Source: Sycobia sp. Sy_11 (Eukaryota > Arthropoda > Insecta > Hymenoptera > Epichrysomallidae). Taken from it: DNA of 64,000 nucleotides. Positions 12,159 through 24,407 of this stretch are shown here, piece by piece (position 1 is the first letter of the stretch; each line of letters begins with the position of its first letter). The translations under genes were made by a program, and so were the position numbers. The stretch spans positions 7,101,501 through 7,165,500 of the forward strand of contig JACCIC010000001.1 of assembly GCA_018907035.1 (NCBI GenBank). Direction: 5' to 3'. The notes beneath the pieces were generated by a model, which ran no database searches, was not told the origin of the DNA, and was given only the letters and a program-made list of their open reading frames with translations.

Positions 12159-13054
12159 ACCAGCCAGGTTGCCTAGGAGAGCTGGGAAGCTCCATTGACT
12201 CTACTGAGTCGCTTGCAACCGGCACTCGAGAGCCTGCTATAATTTTGTTATCACCTTTTATGGTTATATTATTAACTTGTGTTAAATGTTTTATATTTGT
12301 GATGGTCAGGAGGATCACTTGTTGGAGATGATGGTTCAGCGTCCTGAATCTCCCCAGTACTGAAGCCCTCCTACATTCCGGTGGCCTCGGCTGTTGCTCC
12401 CCCACGAGTCGCAGCAAGGTCCCATCCGTACGCTATACGGCACTACTACGAGAAGCGAGATTTGACGTCTGAAGACGTCTTACCACTGTGTGGGCCAGCC
12501 TCCCATGTTGGCTAGACTGGGTTCGGGCCCCCTACTTGTGGCAGCCCAGGAATGCCATCTGGTTTTACAACTGTACCCTCCAGAAGGGGAACGAACATAA
12601 GCATGAAGTGATTCCCTCGCAGCTAATTCCACCAATCAACAAGTAATCACTGCATCCGCAAGACCTTACTGTCGCTCAAACTGATCACATTCATACGTTA
12701 GAGATGCCCGTTTATAAGGCCTCTCATTCATTCAGAACCCGCCTGGAAGTTATCGGTTTATAGGGTATCCATCTCCACCATTCGTGGGAAACTCGTTTAT
12801 AGAGTTCCCGATATACTCCCCAGCCCGAGTACGGCTATCTTACAGATATGTAGATGTGTGAATGATGAGTGGGTGTGTAGACGGGCGAATACCACTATTT
12901 TCGCTCGAAGTTCTTGTCCACGGCCACTTATTCGTCACTCTTAGATGTGTTTATTTCGTGATTGACCGCGAGCGGTCGTTCTCCTATCCACAACCCCGGG
13001 GACGCGTATAGTAGCTGAACTCAAGGCCCCACAATATTTTATATTGTTATTGAA

Positions 13055-13109
<55 letters not shown>
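13055..13109 (+). repeat. (ATT)n microsatellite
   Basis: About 18 ATT units directly beside the 5' end of the R1-clade element. Confidence 0.95.
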
Positions 13110-13113
<4 letters not shown>

Positions 13114-15406
13114 TTTTATCTTTGCTATTAGAACTAATTACTTTTATTCTTTTATTAAAACATTTATCTATAAATTGAATTGGATAATCATTTATACAAT
13201 ATTTTTAATTATTTTTCCAAAATTGCGAATATAAAGGTTTTTAATCTGTCAACCAACGTGCATAATAAACATGAACAATAATTTTTGTAACAATGCATAT
13301 AGATTTTCATTCTATTCCAATTTATTTTAAATTATAGATGCATAATAAATTATTAAACTCAATTTATTGATTAATAATAATACAATTATTAAGGTTATTT
13401 ACAAGAATATTTACAATACGATTTATAGAAATTACAATAAAAATGCCATCTAAGAATCTGTAATATTTAAATAACCTTATGTTAAACTCATTCTTTATAT
13501 AGTTAATTACTGTCGTTTCCCAACCTTCCATGGTAATGTTAGATGGTATTGGACAGATTTTAGAATCAATAGGTGATTTCATACTATTTCATTAAATTTT
13601 GTTATAAAATTAGAAAAATGTAACAGGAATTCTATTAAATCTATAAATTAATTTTGCTGAAATTTTGTATATTCTTAATTAAAAGCCGACTTATTTTAAC
13701 TAGTTATAAGTCAATTATTGGTAATGTATATTTATATCATTAATACATGGTATTTCCATTATACTATTCAAATAGAAGAGTGTACACCATGTACATAACA
13801 AAATATTTTTCAAAACATTCTGAAAAATATGTCGAAGAAATATCTTAATTTTAATCATTTCTTACAAAATATACTGAAGGTTTGGATCATAATAGTAAGT
13901 CTTTGACTTATCATCAGTAATTGTCTTCAGTACAACAAATTTCATCATTAGAAACCATTACCAAATTACTCTGAATAATTTTAAAGCAAATAATCTTCTA
14001 CTATTCCGTTAGAAATTTTGGTATGAACTTCGCACACACACGAGCAATTACCAAATCCGAATTTAAAGTTCTTCGAATAGTAATTTCTACGTATTCCAAG
14101 ATCATTTAAATCACATATGCTTAACCGCCGATCTTTTTTAATGGCAAATTGTAAACATTCGGTATTTCATGATCTAATTGAACTTGAAGTTCGATTAGAG
14201 TTAGAATAAATCTTTAAATCACTTGTACTTATCATTCTTTTATTCTTGCTTTGTTCATACGCTCTTCTCCAAATGCCTTATTTATCATGTGAATCGTTTT
14301 TCAGTTACTTTTTTGAAGATTAATGTAACATTTTATGGAAATTTATAGATTGAATTTTTTCGTGATTATTTTCGAAAAGCAAAATGCGACAACGGCAAAA
14401 ACTACATCAATAAGTTCTTGAAGACTTCATGATGACGCCCACACCTCAGAGAGGTTGTTCAAAAGTTTAGACGCGGTAATACAATGTGAACTCGATACTT
14501 TTGGAACAGAGCTCGTTCTAATATAGAAAACTACGGGGCTATTCATAATAGATCTGATTACTTTGGAGAGGGATGTCAGACTAAACTGTAATGTTAAGTA
14601 ATATGACAGAAGACTTGACGACAATATTTCACAATTATTAATTTGAACATTTTAACATAATATATTTCGATGCACCTATTTTGTTAGTATCTCAGACATG
14701 AAATTTAATATAAAATATAAATATAATCATGAATTATTATCTGCTAAGAATTTATATTACTTCTTGACATTTAGCTCACAAAATACGATACTATACAGAT
14801 ATCAACGCGTACGTATAGGCATGACGTAAGTTCTGACTTGAGCCAATCGGCTGATGAAATCTATAAAATGCCTGAATAGATAAATTGACAACAGATCACA
14901 TTATACATATATGGGTATTAACTTAAGTCCAGATCGGTCAAGGTACTTCTAATTACCTCTAAACTGGCCTATGATGTAACCTTTTACATATTTAGTTTTA
15001 GATACACTTAATGGTTTTATCTATCTTCCATTTATGAGAGGATGGTTTATAACACATGATATTTTTTTACTTACAGTAAGTAATTAAACTGAATATAATA
15101 GAATCATTACTTTTGGCGCCGAATTAGAAAAAAAGTAACAACTAAGGTAAAAAGTTCTAATTAGACTATTTTCACAAATACCTAATTTCTTAATTATTGT
15201 CAGCTAAAACTTGACGAATAATAAGCGCGTTAGTTAAGTTATACATGTAAATTTCGGTAACATCTGTTAAATTGACCACGCATTTATAGCAATAACTAAA
15301 AAATTGTATCCCATTATATCATACCCATTATATCATAGTACACTGCAAGCTGATTTAAATTGTTATATAAATATAATATAAAAAAACATACGCTAATGAT
15401 AAATAC

Positions 15407-15458
<52 letters not shown>

Positions 15459-15740
15459 GCGTACGTGTGTCAGGATAGGAACAGCATTAAAATTAAAAAT
15501 AAACAAATGATGCAGAACTGCTTTAGTAATGTGAGAAGATCCATTCGTTAGAAAGTAAATATATTACATCTTTCAGGCCGGCATAGTAACGGAAAATCAC
15601 TTTTCACAATGAAACGTGAGCCGTCGACTGTTAAGAGTCTACACCTTTGCACAGACATGTTCATTACATCTGATTTTATTTTATCTTTATAACTTTATTC
15701 TTTTACTATTTTCTTTATTTTTATATTATTCTTATAGTCA
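13110..15740. other. AT-rich intergenic stretch with a promoter-like cluster
   Basis: No gene recognised. A plus-strand frame at about 14427-14610 codes for some 60 residues with one in-frame TAG and no recognisable domain. At 14822-14868 a CRE-like TGACGTAA, a GCCAAT box and TATAAAA are spaced like a core promoter, but no matching transcript was found downstream. Confidence 0.4.
15409..15456 (+). repeat. (AT)24 microsatellite with CCC/GGG caps
   Basis: A 48-bp AT array bounded by ACCCAT on the left and ATGGG on the right, making the whole block an inverted repeat. Confidence 0.95.
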
Positions 15741-15742
15741 AG

Positions 15743-15748
15743 TTTATT
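15743..15748 (-). promoter_or_regulatory. polyadenylation signal AATAAA of the serine protease gene
   Basis: On the minus strand AATAAA lies about 15 bases after the protease stop codon (15764-15762). The spacing is short but suitable for a compact 3' untranslated region. Confidence 0.6.
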
Positions 15749-15761
15749 CTTATAAAAACAT

Positions 15762-18700
15762 TTAATTTTCAAAGAATGTAAATTCTGTTGGAGAAATTTC
15801 TATTAAATAAAAAGTACGTCCTATATTGGCGGTTCTGTTTATTGCGCCAAGAATGAAATCAGCATAAAATGCAACATCTAAATAAATTCCTGGAAATTGG
15901 TTTTCATTGCAATCTGCAAAACCATGAATTGCTATTCCAAATAGATATTCGCCTCGGCTAAGTGGCGCACCGCTGTCACCCTATGGAAAATTTTTTATTA
16001 GTCTTTGTACTACTAAACTAAGTGAAATTATTAAAAAAATAATGTTGAGTGATTATGTCATGTAAGCTGATAAAAGTAGTTTCTAAAATGTAATGACTAC
16101 AATTAAGTCCTTAAATAAAACTGAAATTATTCAAGCTACGGAAAGAAAATTCAAAAATATATTTTGTAAACTATTTTTATAAATAATCGGAATTTACTAT
16201 ATTTGAAATTTCTCTGATAATGAATTTATTATGTAAGTAAATATTAAATAATATAAAAATAGAATTTATAGTTATAAAATGTATTTAATGAATTTCATTT
16301 CAGAAAATCATTGGTCGAACGTGGAAATAAATAATATTTATTGTATGGAAGAGCCTTACTTTTTTAGAATGTTCATACATATAGATATAATTAAGGTAAT
16401 GGTAATAGCATTCATATGGTTGTAGTAATAATGCTTTAGTGGTATTATTGGTAGGAAATAAGTTTTCTGTATAAATTATATTTGAAGTTGTAATTAAATA
16501 TTATTTCAAATTTAGAAAAATTGTGATACAATATACGAGTATATATGAATATTCAACACTCTACTGGGTGAGTGGGGGTTTCTAAGTCCTTTGTCTATTT
16601 CCTTTCTATATACAGGATGATCCATTTTAATCAACAATCGCAGATAACTTTCCAATTTGACTTTTTCAAAAAGTGTTTTGATCAAAAGTTATTTTGCTCG
16701 GCGAGGGACATCTTCTGGTGACCTTGAAATTGAATTTGAACATGACCTTGATAGTTTTGTTAAGGTCAATACTCTTTTTTAAAATGCAAACCTCATTTTT
16801 TGATACCGAATTCAGAAAGAGCGGGAAATTTTATGTCTGAAATCATATTGTCAAGTTTCTTATGTGACCTTGGTAAGGTAAATTCAAAATAAACCCGAAA
16901 CCCACATACCCCGAATCCACTAACTCAAAATCCACAAGTTCTAAACTCCGAACCCGCAAACTCTCAAACTCACAAGTTTCAAAAACTCATAAAACCACAA
17001 ACATCAATCCCACAATCCCCAAACGCCAAACAAAAGGTTTACGGGTTTCGGATTTTTCGGGTTGTCAGTTTGGGATTCGTGAGTTTGAAGTTTCTGGATT
17101 TGAAGTTTCTGAGTTTGGAGTTTGTAGGTTTGGAATTTGTGAGTTTAGACTTGCTGAATTTGGGGTTTGGGATTTTCAGTCTTATATTTATAGGTAAAGA
17201 ATTTTTAACTTATAAAATATGTATGTTAAGCCTGCTTTTTGCGATTATTAATACATTCCGTCCTGGTAGAAAGAAATACGCAACCGATTTGAATTGAGCA
17301 TCCAAATATTTTTATAGGAGTTGCGAAAATATCTTTCAGATTTTTTTGTGCAATGCTTGCTCTGTGTTACTAGATTTAGAGAGCGTCCTATGATATCCAT
17401 CAAATGAATCGTCGATTCTAATCTTAAACTGATTTAATAGTCACCTAGTAACTTTATTCAATTATATAAAATCACAATTACATGAAAACTTATTTCGAAA
17501 GAAGGGTTCAAAGGAAGTCGGGAGCCTTTATCGTGGAAAATTGTTGTTTGTTCGTTCACTTTAGAATTTAATTTAAAAGTCGTTTAAACCTGTATTTGAA
17601 AAAGTTGTTGCTGATGAAGTATTAAATTTGTTTTCATAAATGAAAACAAATTGTATACGTATCTCGTTTTATTATAGACTTGTGAACTGTAATTTCAATA
17701 TTTAAAACATTGTTTTTGAAAGAAACATACAATTTTTTCTTTTAGTGCTATCCATCGAATGGTTTGTTAACAAACTTGAATCGACTTTAAAAGAAATGAT
17801 TTCAAGAAATCAGCGGACTGTACTGTTTGCAAAGTTGTTAACATTCTTCTTCTTTTAGATGAATGTCAACGAAATTACCGAATAGCTGTTGCATATCAAG
17901 AACGATTTCCTGATCGACGACATCCTAATCATGGTGCAATATGTAACATTGACATTAAATTTCGTTATCGTCCGTAAGATGCTATTTTGTTAGTGGGTAG
18001 TACAACAAATGAATAATGACAATAATTTTATTAAGTTACGTACTCTTCAGTGATGAGGTTACATTTCGAAGTACTCAAAAATTAAATCGACATAATTCTC
18101 ACTATTAGTCTCTGGTAAATCCTCATTGAATATAAAAGATTGATAATCAACATCGCTGGTGTCTAACTGTTTTCTATGGTATAGTTAATAAATATTTAGT
18201 AGATCCATATTTCTTTATTCGGAATGATGATAGACAGAGTTATTTACAGTTACTCCGGAATGAACTTCCATTTTTACTTCTAAATGTCGAATTATTCACA
18301 CGAATAAGAAGGTGGCTACAAAAAGACAGCGCAGTCCCACATTATTCTATTACGTTATCATTAGAGAATTTCTGAATGAAACGTTTCTTGAAGGAAACTT
18401 TTCAAATGAAAAAATTGTGGGATTAACATGCAAAATCCAAGAAATACGTACTTGGCTATTTCTTTGGCATTTGATCGTCAATTGACTTTATCAAGGCCAA
18501 AAACACAAAAAAGTTATTGAAAATTTATCTGTGTGGATTGATTCAAATGAAACACTCTGTATATATAAAGAAATTGAGCAAACGATCCGGAAACCCTCCC
18601 TCCAACCTCACGGATGTTTCGCAAATTACAGAAGGAAAATCGTTATTGTGCACAAAAAATCGGAGCTATTAAGTCACGCGTTTTTGTAGAGACTCTACCT

Positions 18701-21699
18701 ATTTCTGTAGAGACTCAGAATTTTAGATCTTCAGAAAGATGGCTTTCGATACGACACATGTTCTCGGGGGACAACGGGATGCAATTTCATTATTCGATTA
18801 TTCTTTATATAGTGCAAGGATCTTGGGCATAATTTTCTAATTTGCGATGCAGTACTTTCACACTTTTAGCAAGATTTGCCGTCTTTAAACATCGAAAATG
18901 TTTTAGTTTGATCTGCTGGATCTAGTCAATTATTTCCTCGCAACCTTATACGTTTGCGTCCCATTTTTTGTCGCATTTTATACGGCTGTCGATTCTCCAG
19001 TAGTATGCGAATATATTTGTGCCAAAATAATTCAGTATATCTGCCGAAATGTAATTCGTCGTAATTACCGCCGATAGTATCGCGGTTCCTTAATACACGC
19101 CTCCACAAAGGGGATCCGGTTCGATCAGTTTATATGTTTTTTTTCTAGCCAGAATGCGGAAAATACGCCGAATTCGTATTTGTCAAATCTTGTCCTAATA
19201 AATTTACTATGTCTGCCATGCAAATCACCTAAAATTTCACGTTCTTTGAAAATACCTCTAAAATAATTAAAACGTAACTCGTCCCCTTCCTAACGACAAA
19301 AACCTATTGACAGCATGTCTTTTGGACTACCTAGGATGAATAGGCTACTTTCATCTTGTTGGAGAAATGCCAGTTTTCAAAGATATCGATTTCAAAGACG
19401 GATACAACAAACACATTTCTTGAATGTATATCAGATTCTCAGTAACAAATATGCCCTATTCAAAAAGAAGGAAAGAATTGTATAATTGCAGGCTGCATAT
19501 ATTTTCCGCAATTCACGTCATCTCTGTGGATAGTTTATAAATCTGCTGTCGTTGCCGCGTACAGTTCTTTTCTATTATTTAAGCGGCTTCCAATAGAAGG
19601 CTTTTCGTTTGTCTCAATTACTATCGAAGAGATTGGTTCTCTATCTCAAGTGCCCTCAAGCAATGCTTTGATGCACAGAGCCCTGCAATTTGCTGATCCT
19701 AACAAAGTGCCTACTTTATTGCAATATTGCATTTCGGTACTTCTTCACTACATAGTAATCTGCACTATTGTATAAATAGTAATGAATCAAATTAAGAGTC
19801 AAATTAAGTTTGACACTGATTGACAATAGTGTAAATGTGCAATATTGTCCCTTTCATTTTGTTCTTCTCATTTAAGATTCATTCTTGAATTCGTCTGTTC
19901 TTCTCTCTTCATGAATAAAGAGCGAATTATGAGGCTATGCAAATTTATTTTTCTGCCTACTCTGAATATTCGTATATATTCGAATGTTTATTCCAACATA
20001 CTTGGGAGCTGGAAAATAATATCATTGCAACGTACAATGGTAATAATTACCGAAATATAATATATTGTGGAGAATATCACTATTCAATGAGCATAAGCTC
20101 AAACATTTTTCTAGTTATGTTTACTAATAATAATAAAGTAATGATTATGGATTAAGTATCAAAATATATTCAAAATCAATTCAGTAAAACTCTTTCAAGA
20201 AGATATTAATCTCCTAGATTTTCAATAAATATGTCATATATCTACTCTGTTAATGAAGTTTATTTATTTGTTTACGCCTAGTACCTAGAAATTACTTACA
20301 AATAAAATATCTAAATATTTATTATATTCTTTACCTGACAAATTCCTTTTCGTTCGTTAGGAAATTGTCTTATTTGGGCGCACATATTACCTGCAGCGAT
20401 TTCTCCATTAATCTTGTGATACGTACAATAATGACGGTCCAATATTTCAGCATTAGCAAATCGCAATTTGCCATCTGATTGTCCCAGTCTTATACCTTCT
20501 ATATATGTTATAGTATTCCATCCATATCCAGCAACAGTAAAATTATTATCACTAAGTCTATATCGTCGTCGAGCGATCTTTAATTTCCTTAAGTACCAAT
20601 TACCTGAAACTATTGGCAATTCTTCTGCAAGCTAAAATATAACAAAATAAAAATATATTTGAAAAAAATTATTAGATACATCTACGTCTGACACAATTAG
20701 AGATGTATAATTTATAGGAAATAATGTAATTCAATCAAAATCATTTATATTCAGCCACTACAATATAAGCATATTAAGTGATTTATGATGAAGAGATATT
20801 TGAACTAGGATAGAGACACTTTAAACTTTATTATAGTTACTTTCTGGACTAATAATTAAAATTATGATAAAAAATTCATATTTTAGTGAAATGTAAAATT
20901 CTTTGTTATATAATATTCCAGTTGTGTATTATGTTTATTATTTAATGATTTTGTTTGTAGTTTTCTGTCTAAAAACGAAATATATTCCGAATAAAATATA
21001 CTTAAAGCTTTTTTTATTCTTATTGACTCTCAACAAAATATATTTACTGTACTAATAAATAAAATAGATAAACAAATTTTTTCCATCCTTACCCTTGCTA
21101 CAGCAATATCTCCCATTTTGAAAAATGTATCCGGTGTAACAGAATCATAAAAGTAAGGGATACTAATAGATTCTATTCTAACTTTTCGACTCGAACGTAC
21201 TGGACTTAATAAGTCATTACTGGAGGTGATAACATAAAATTCCTTATTTATGAGTCTCCCAAATGCATCATAAAAGCAATGAGCAACGGTAGTGATATGC
21301 TGATTACCAATAAGAGTTGCTGTGCATGGATTTTGAATAGGTATATATTCATCACGTGGATTGTACATTACTGCTACCACGTATTTGAAGTGATTTAGAG
21401 GTGCCTCCTCTCCATCGATAATTGTTTCTGCTCTTAATCCTTCAAATACAAGTGTATATTCTTGTTATTTTATTAAAGTCACTTGCTAAATATATCATTA
21501 TTTTTATTATATTATTTTAATGCCAATTTCATAATTTTTTTTCTTCTTTTAAGATGTGGTTTATTGCTACTTAGCTCTTTTACTTGTGACATTTTATCTT
21601 ATTTACTCTTTCACTTATAAAGAAATCAGAAACAACGAAATCATTACAATATGATAAAAGATCTACTAAAACGAATAGCGAAAGGTATATACACTGTGA

Positions 21700-21736
<37 letters not shown>

Positions 21737-22802
21737 TCTCCCTCTTCCTCCTTCTCGAATGCTTAATTTGATTGCAAAAATTAAATTACTATCCATTAGG
21801 TGATAAACAATAGAATCAAAAACTAAAAGTAATAAGGCCAAATATATTTATTTATTTGTTATAATGGACTAGATAGTCACTATCAACTTTTTACTGAATC
21901 ATACACTTATACATGCATATTATCGTACAAACACTTCTAACTCTTTGTACTTCTTTCTCTTTTTACTTGTTGTAAAATGCCTTCTTAACTGAATGTAAAG
22001 TTTTTAAAATATATACATAGAAATTGAAAGTATAAAAATGTTCTGAACTATTCTCATCCCATTTTTTCACATTCTATCCCAGGGCATAATTGAATTCCTG
22101 AAAAGAGGATTGAACACACCTCAAACAAAAATTAAGCACCTGAAATAAACATCTATTACATAAAATAAAGCTGTAATTTTCCAAATATACTTCAATCAAG
22201 AAAATTTGATACAACCTCATTAGTACATCTATGCATATTTAAAGCAAAGATATAACTCTAGATCTTTTAGTAAATTACAGTCTAAAGACTGTTTCATTAA
22301 AATTTAATTTGATATAATAACTACCTAAACGTTACAGGATCATGTATTCTACGAAACGCTAATACAACACTATAAAAAGAACGTTTATTAAATAGGTAAA
22401 AATAAACCGAAAATTATATAATTATGAATACTACACTTTCATACATTTATGCTTTAAGCTATGAAAACCTACCCACCCACCCTCTTACTTACAAACACAC
22501 ACACGCGCGCGCACGCACACACATGCACGCATACACGTGCGCGCACACGCACGCACACGTACATTCTTTCATTCTTCCATTGCATTTATAACTTTCTTAA
22601 TGATAATTTTATAAAAACAGGAATTATATTACACATTTATGGTAAAATATAACATAAAATAAAAGAAAAAAATTAAGTTTCAATTAATATAATTCAATTA
22701 AAATACTATTTCAATTAATGTTTTTCTTTCGTACTACTTACCTTTGCTAGAAGTAAATTTATTTACAAAAAATATAAATAATAAAAAATAAAGTGAACCC
22801 AT
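15762..22802 (-). CDS. secreted S1-family (chymotrypsin-fold) serine protease, four exons, intact
   Basis: Coding exons on the minus strand: 22802-22742, 21460-21093, 20631-20335 and 15980-15762, totalling 945 nt (314 residues plus TAA). Introns are GT-AG with matching phases; exon 1 ends in phase 1 and the codon is completed as Glu21. Exon 1 is a signal peptide (MGSLYFLLFIFFVNKFTSS) after an ACAATGG start context. IIDGEEAP at 34-41 corresponds to the IVGG start of the mature enzyme. Catalytic residues are His81 (TVAHC), Asp138 (GDIAVARV) and Ser245 (GDSGAPL). Cysteines 66/82, 212/227 and 241/266 fit the three standard disulfides. By alignment position 189 is Gly239 and 226 is Gly273, so it is not a classic trypsin. 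The usual SWG at 214-216 reads IHG. The C-terminus extends about 20 residues beyond the final helix. Exon borders of exon 2 are inferred from frame; its acceptor has a weak pyrimidine tract. Confidence 0.87.
16607..18566 (+). mobile_element. decayed DNA transposon with DUF4817-type transposase, in intron 3 of the protease
   Basis: The left end begins TATATACAGGATGATCCATT. The right end, read in reverse, begins ATATACAGAGTGTTTCATTT, so short imperfect inverted termini are present. In between, plus-strand frames give YQERFPDRRHPNHGAIC (the insect DUF4817 helix-turn-helix signature), then FSDEVTFRSTQKLNRHNSHY and YFFIRNDDRQSYLQLLRNEL. These match the DDE transposases found with that domain in insects, which I place near the Tc1/mariner DDE_3 group. 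Stops and frameshifts are frequent. The 5' third carries TGACCTTGA-type motifs and the inverted minisatellite at 16885-17185. It lies opposite to host transcription. Confidence 0.72.
16885..17185. repeat. degenerate minisatellite with a strand switch (inverted halves)
   Basis: From about 16885 to 17035 the top strand is a run of short C-rich units (AACCCACA, CCGAATCCACAA and similar). From about 17036 to 17185 it becomes the G-rich counterpart (GAGTTTGAAGTTTCTGG and similar). The halves are diverged inverted arrays with units of roughly 15-20 bp. Confidence 0.65.
18567..20334. other. remainder of protease intron 3, no gene recognised
   Basis: A minus-strand block at about 19108-18926 translates to 60 residues with biased, protein-like composition (YDELHFGRYTELFWHKYIR) next to further frame-broken sequence up to about 19200. 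It resembles worn transposon protein but I cannot name the family. The rest is AT-rich intron. Confidence 0.4.
21702..21732 (+). repeat. (CT)n microsatellite in protease intron 1
   Basis: About 15 CT units followed by a degenerate CCT-rich tail to about 21752. Confidence 0.92.
22494..22562 (+). repeat. (CA/CG)n microsatellite in protease intron 1
   Basis: Alternating purine-pyrimidine tract of CA with CG and TG interruptions, about 69 bp; potential Z-DNA-forming sequence. Confidence 0.9.
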
Positions 22803-24338
22803 TGTAACGTTTTTCTGACCTAATATTAAGAATATCTGTTTTACAAAATGAATAAGTTAATTATTTTTAAGCATCTCTATTATGTACTACGCTTTACTTC
22901 ATAACTTAAAAAGATATTTACACCAATAGAATGTTGCTTAATTTTCTATCAATTTTCTATTATTATTGATAAAGCCGAACCTTTATTAATAACCCGAAAT
23001 TACGTGAATAAAATCGGAAAATTTAGATCTATACTTTTTACAACCTTTGAGCGAAAAATGTAACTTGTTATCTTGATAATATATATTTAGTAACATTTTA
23101 TATAGTAACAGTTTTATCGAATTTACATAAGGCACTAATACAGATATTCACATACATTTTCACTCTGAAAATATCTGTTCACAAAAAAAAATTATTATTT
23201 CACAGTGAAAAGAAGGATGAACAAAGCCCCTTATGTTTATTAATTTATATTAAGTAAATGTCAAATTTTATAGACTATCAAACCGTTACATTGCTTTTAT
23301 CTTTATTCTGTTCCAAACTTCGGTTTCGAAAGGCTCTGACGATAAGAGAAAGGAAACATGGTCAAAGTTGTAAAATACGTTCCCGAAATTTAATTCATCT
23401 GTACTTTAAAATCAGAACAATAATGATCGTTATGATAATAATGTTAATAAAGAAGGCACCATATTTCTATTTTAATAAATATCGCAATATGTTATCGTAC
23501 TTCTGTAATAGGAGATACATATGTTTTATCGTCCCGGAAACATTTGGAGTGATGAAATCTACCTTTAAAGTTAACGGGTGAAACTCTTTTTAGTTACTAG
23601 AACAGGTAAAAATGAAAATTCTTTTAAGAAATTAGTACTCTCAAATCTAGTTTTCATATAAAAACCCTTGGGAACATCAAAATTAGTTATTAATTTTTTA
23701 TTGTAAACCTAGTAGCTTTTCTAAAAACATATCGTATATTATAATTTTTTTTCAACGTAATTAGTATAATTGTTCAATTATGAAACACTTGTACCACTCT
23801 ATATAAAATTTAAGTATAATATTAGTGATTTATGATTGGACTGTCGACATTATCATAAACATTATTATGAATATTTTAGTTGAAAATAACTCTGGACTCG
23901 TATAAATATGCAGACCATATAAAAAGTGATGTCTATCGTTCGTTCATTATTTAAATAATATGGTTTGATAAAATTCATTCTTACTTTCCAAATATTTCAA
24001 TATTTCAGCTACTCGCAATATTCATACCTAAAGTAACTACTAATATCATTATGTTCAATGGATATTATATGTATGAAAATAATAAACGAAGCTAAAAAAA
24101 TAAGTACAAAGTACGGAAGCCTTTAAATAATTAAAAAGGAAAAAATACCGAAGGAATGATTTATGTAAACTTTATCTGTATTCGACCAATAATTCGAAAT
24201 AAATGTTTAGATAATTAATATTACTCTCTAATATTTCGCTATTGCGGCATTCGATTGTGACTTATAAATATGTGATGAAATAGCGTTGAATATTCCCACA
24301 TTTCTTTCGTTTAGTTGTGACAGTTTTGCAAACCATAA

Positions 24339-24339
<1 letters not shown>

Positions 24340-24404
<65 letters not shown>
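24340..24404 (+). repeat. (TA)n microsatellite
   Basis: Uninterrupted TA array of about 65 bp. Confidence 0.96.

Positions 24405-24407
<3 letters not shown>

Larger units (their letters stand above)
8160..13040 (-). mobile_element. R1-clade non-LTR retrotransposon, nearly full length but decayed
   Basis: Read on the minus strand the order is: a 5' untranslated leader (about 13040-12420), ORF1 with nucleic-acid-binding zinc knuckles (to about 10954), and ORF2 with an AP-type endonuclease, a reverse transcriptase and the C-terminal CCHC-like region (stop near 8457). A 3' tail of about 300 bp follows. Motifs match the R1/TRAS/Waldo clade: the ORF1 zinc-knuckle trio, GDFNARAIEWGMP, SYRPLCLLNTGGKLLE and GPNFWNLQYDGLLRL. 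Both reading frames are broken by frameshifts, stops and internal deletions. The 5' end abuts an (ATT)n array, which may be a target preference or chance. End coordinates are approximate; no poly(A) tail or clear target duplication was found. Confidence 0.88.

Noticed and set aside
15600..15700. Short plus-strand frame starting MKREPSTVKS
   Set aside because: Only about 27 codons, overlaps the 3' flank of the protease on the other strand, no context support.
17070..17297. 75-codon frame with repeating Phe-Leu-Glu-Phe pattern
   Set aside because: It is the G-rich half of the inverted minisatellite read in one frame.
23258..23581. 107-codon plus-strand frame upstream of the protease
   Set aside because: AT-driven composition with many Ile, Phe, Tyr, Lys and Asn residues; no domain, signal or splice evidence.
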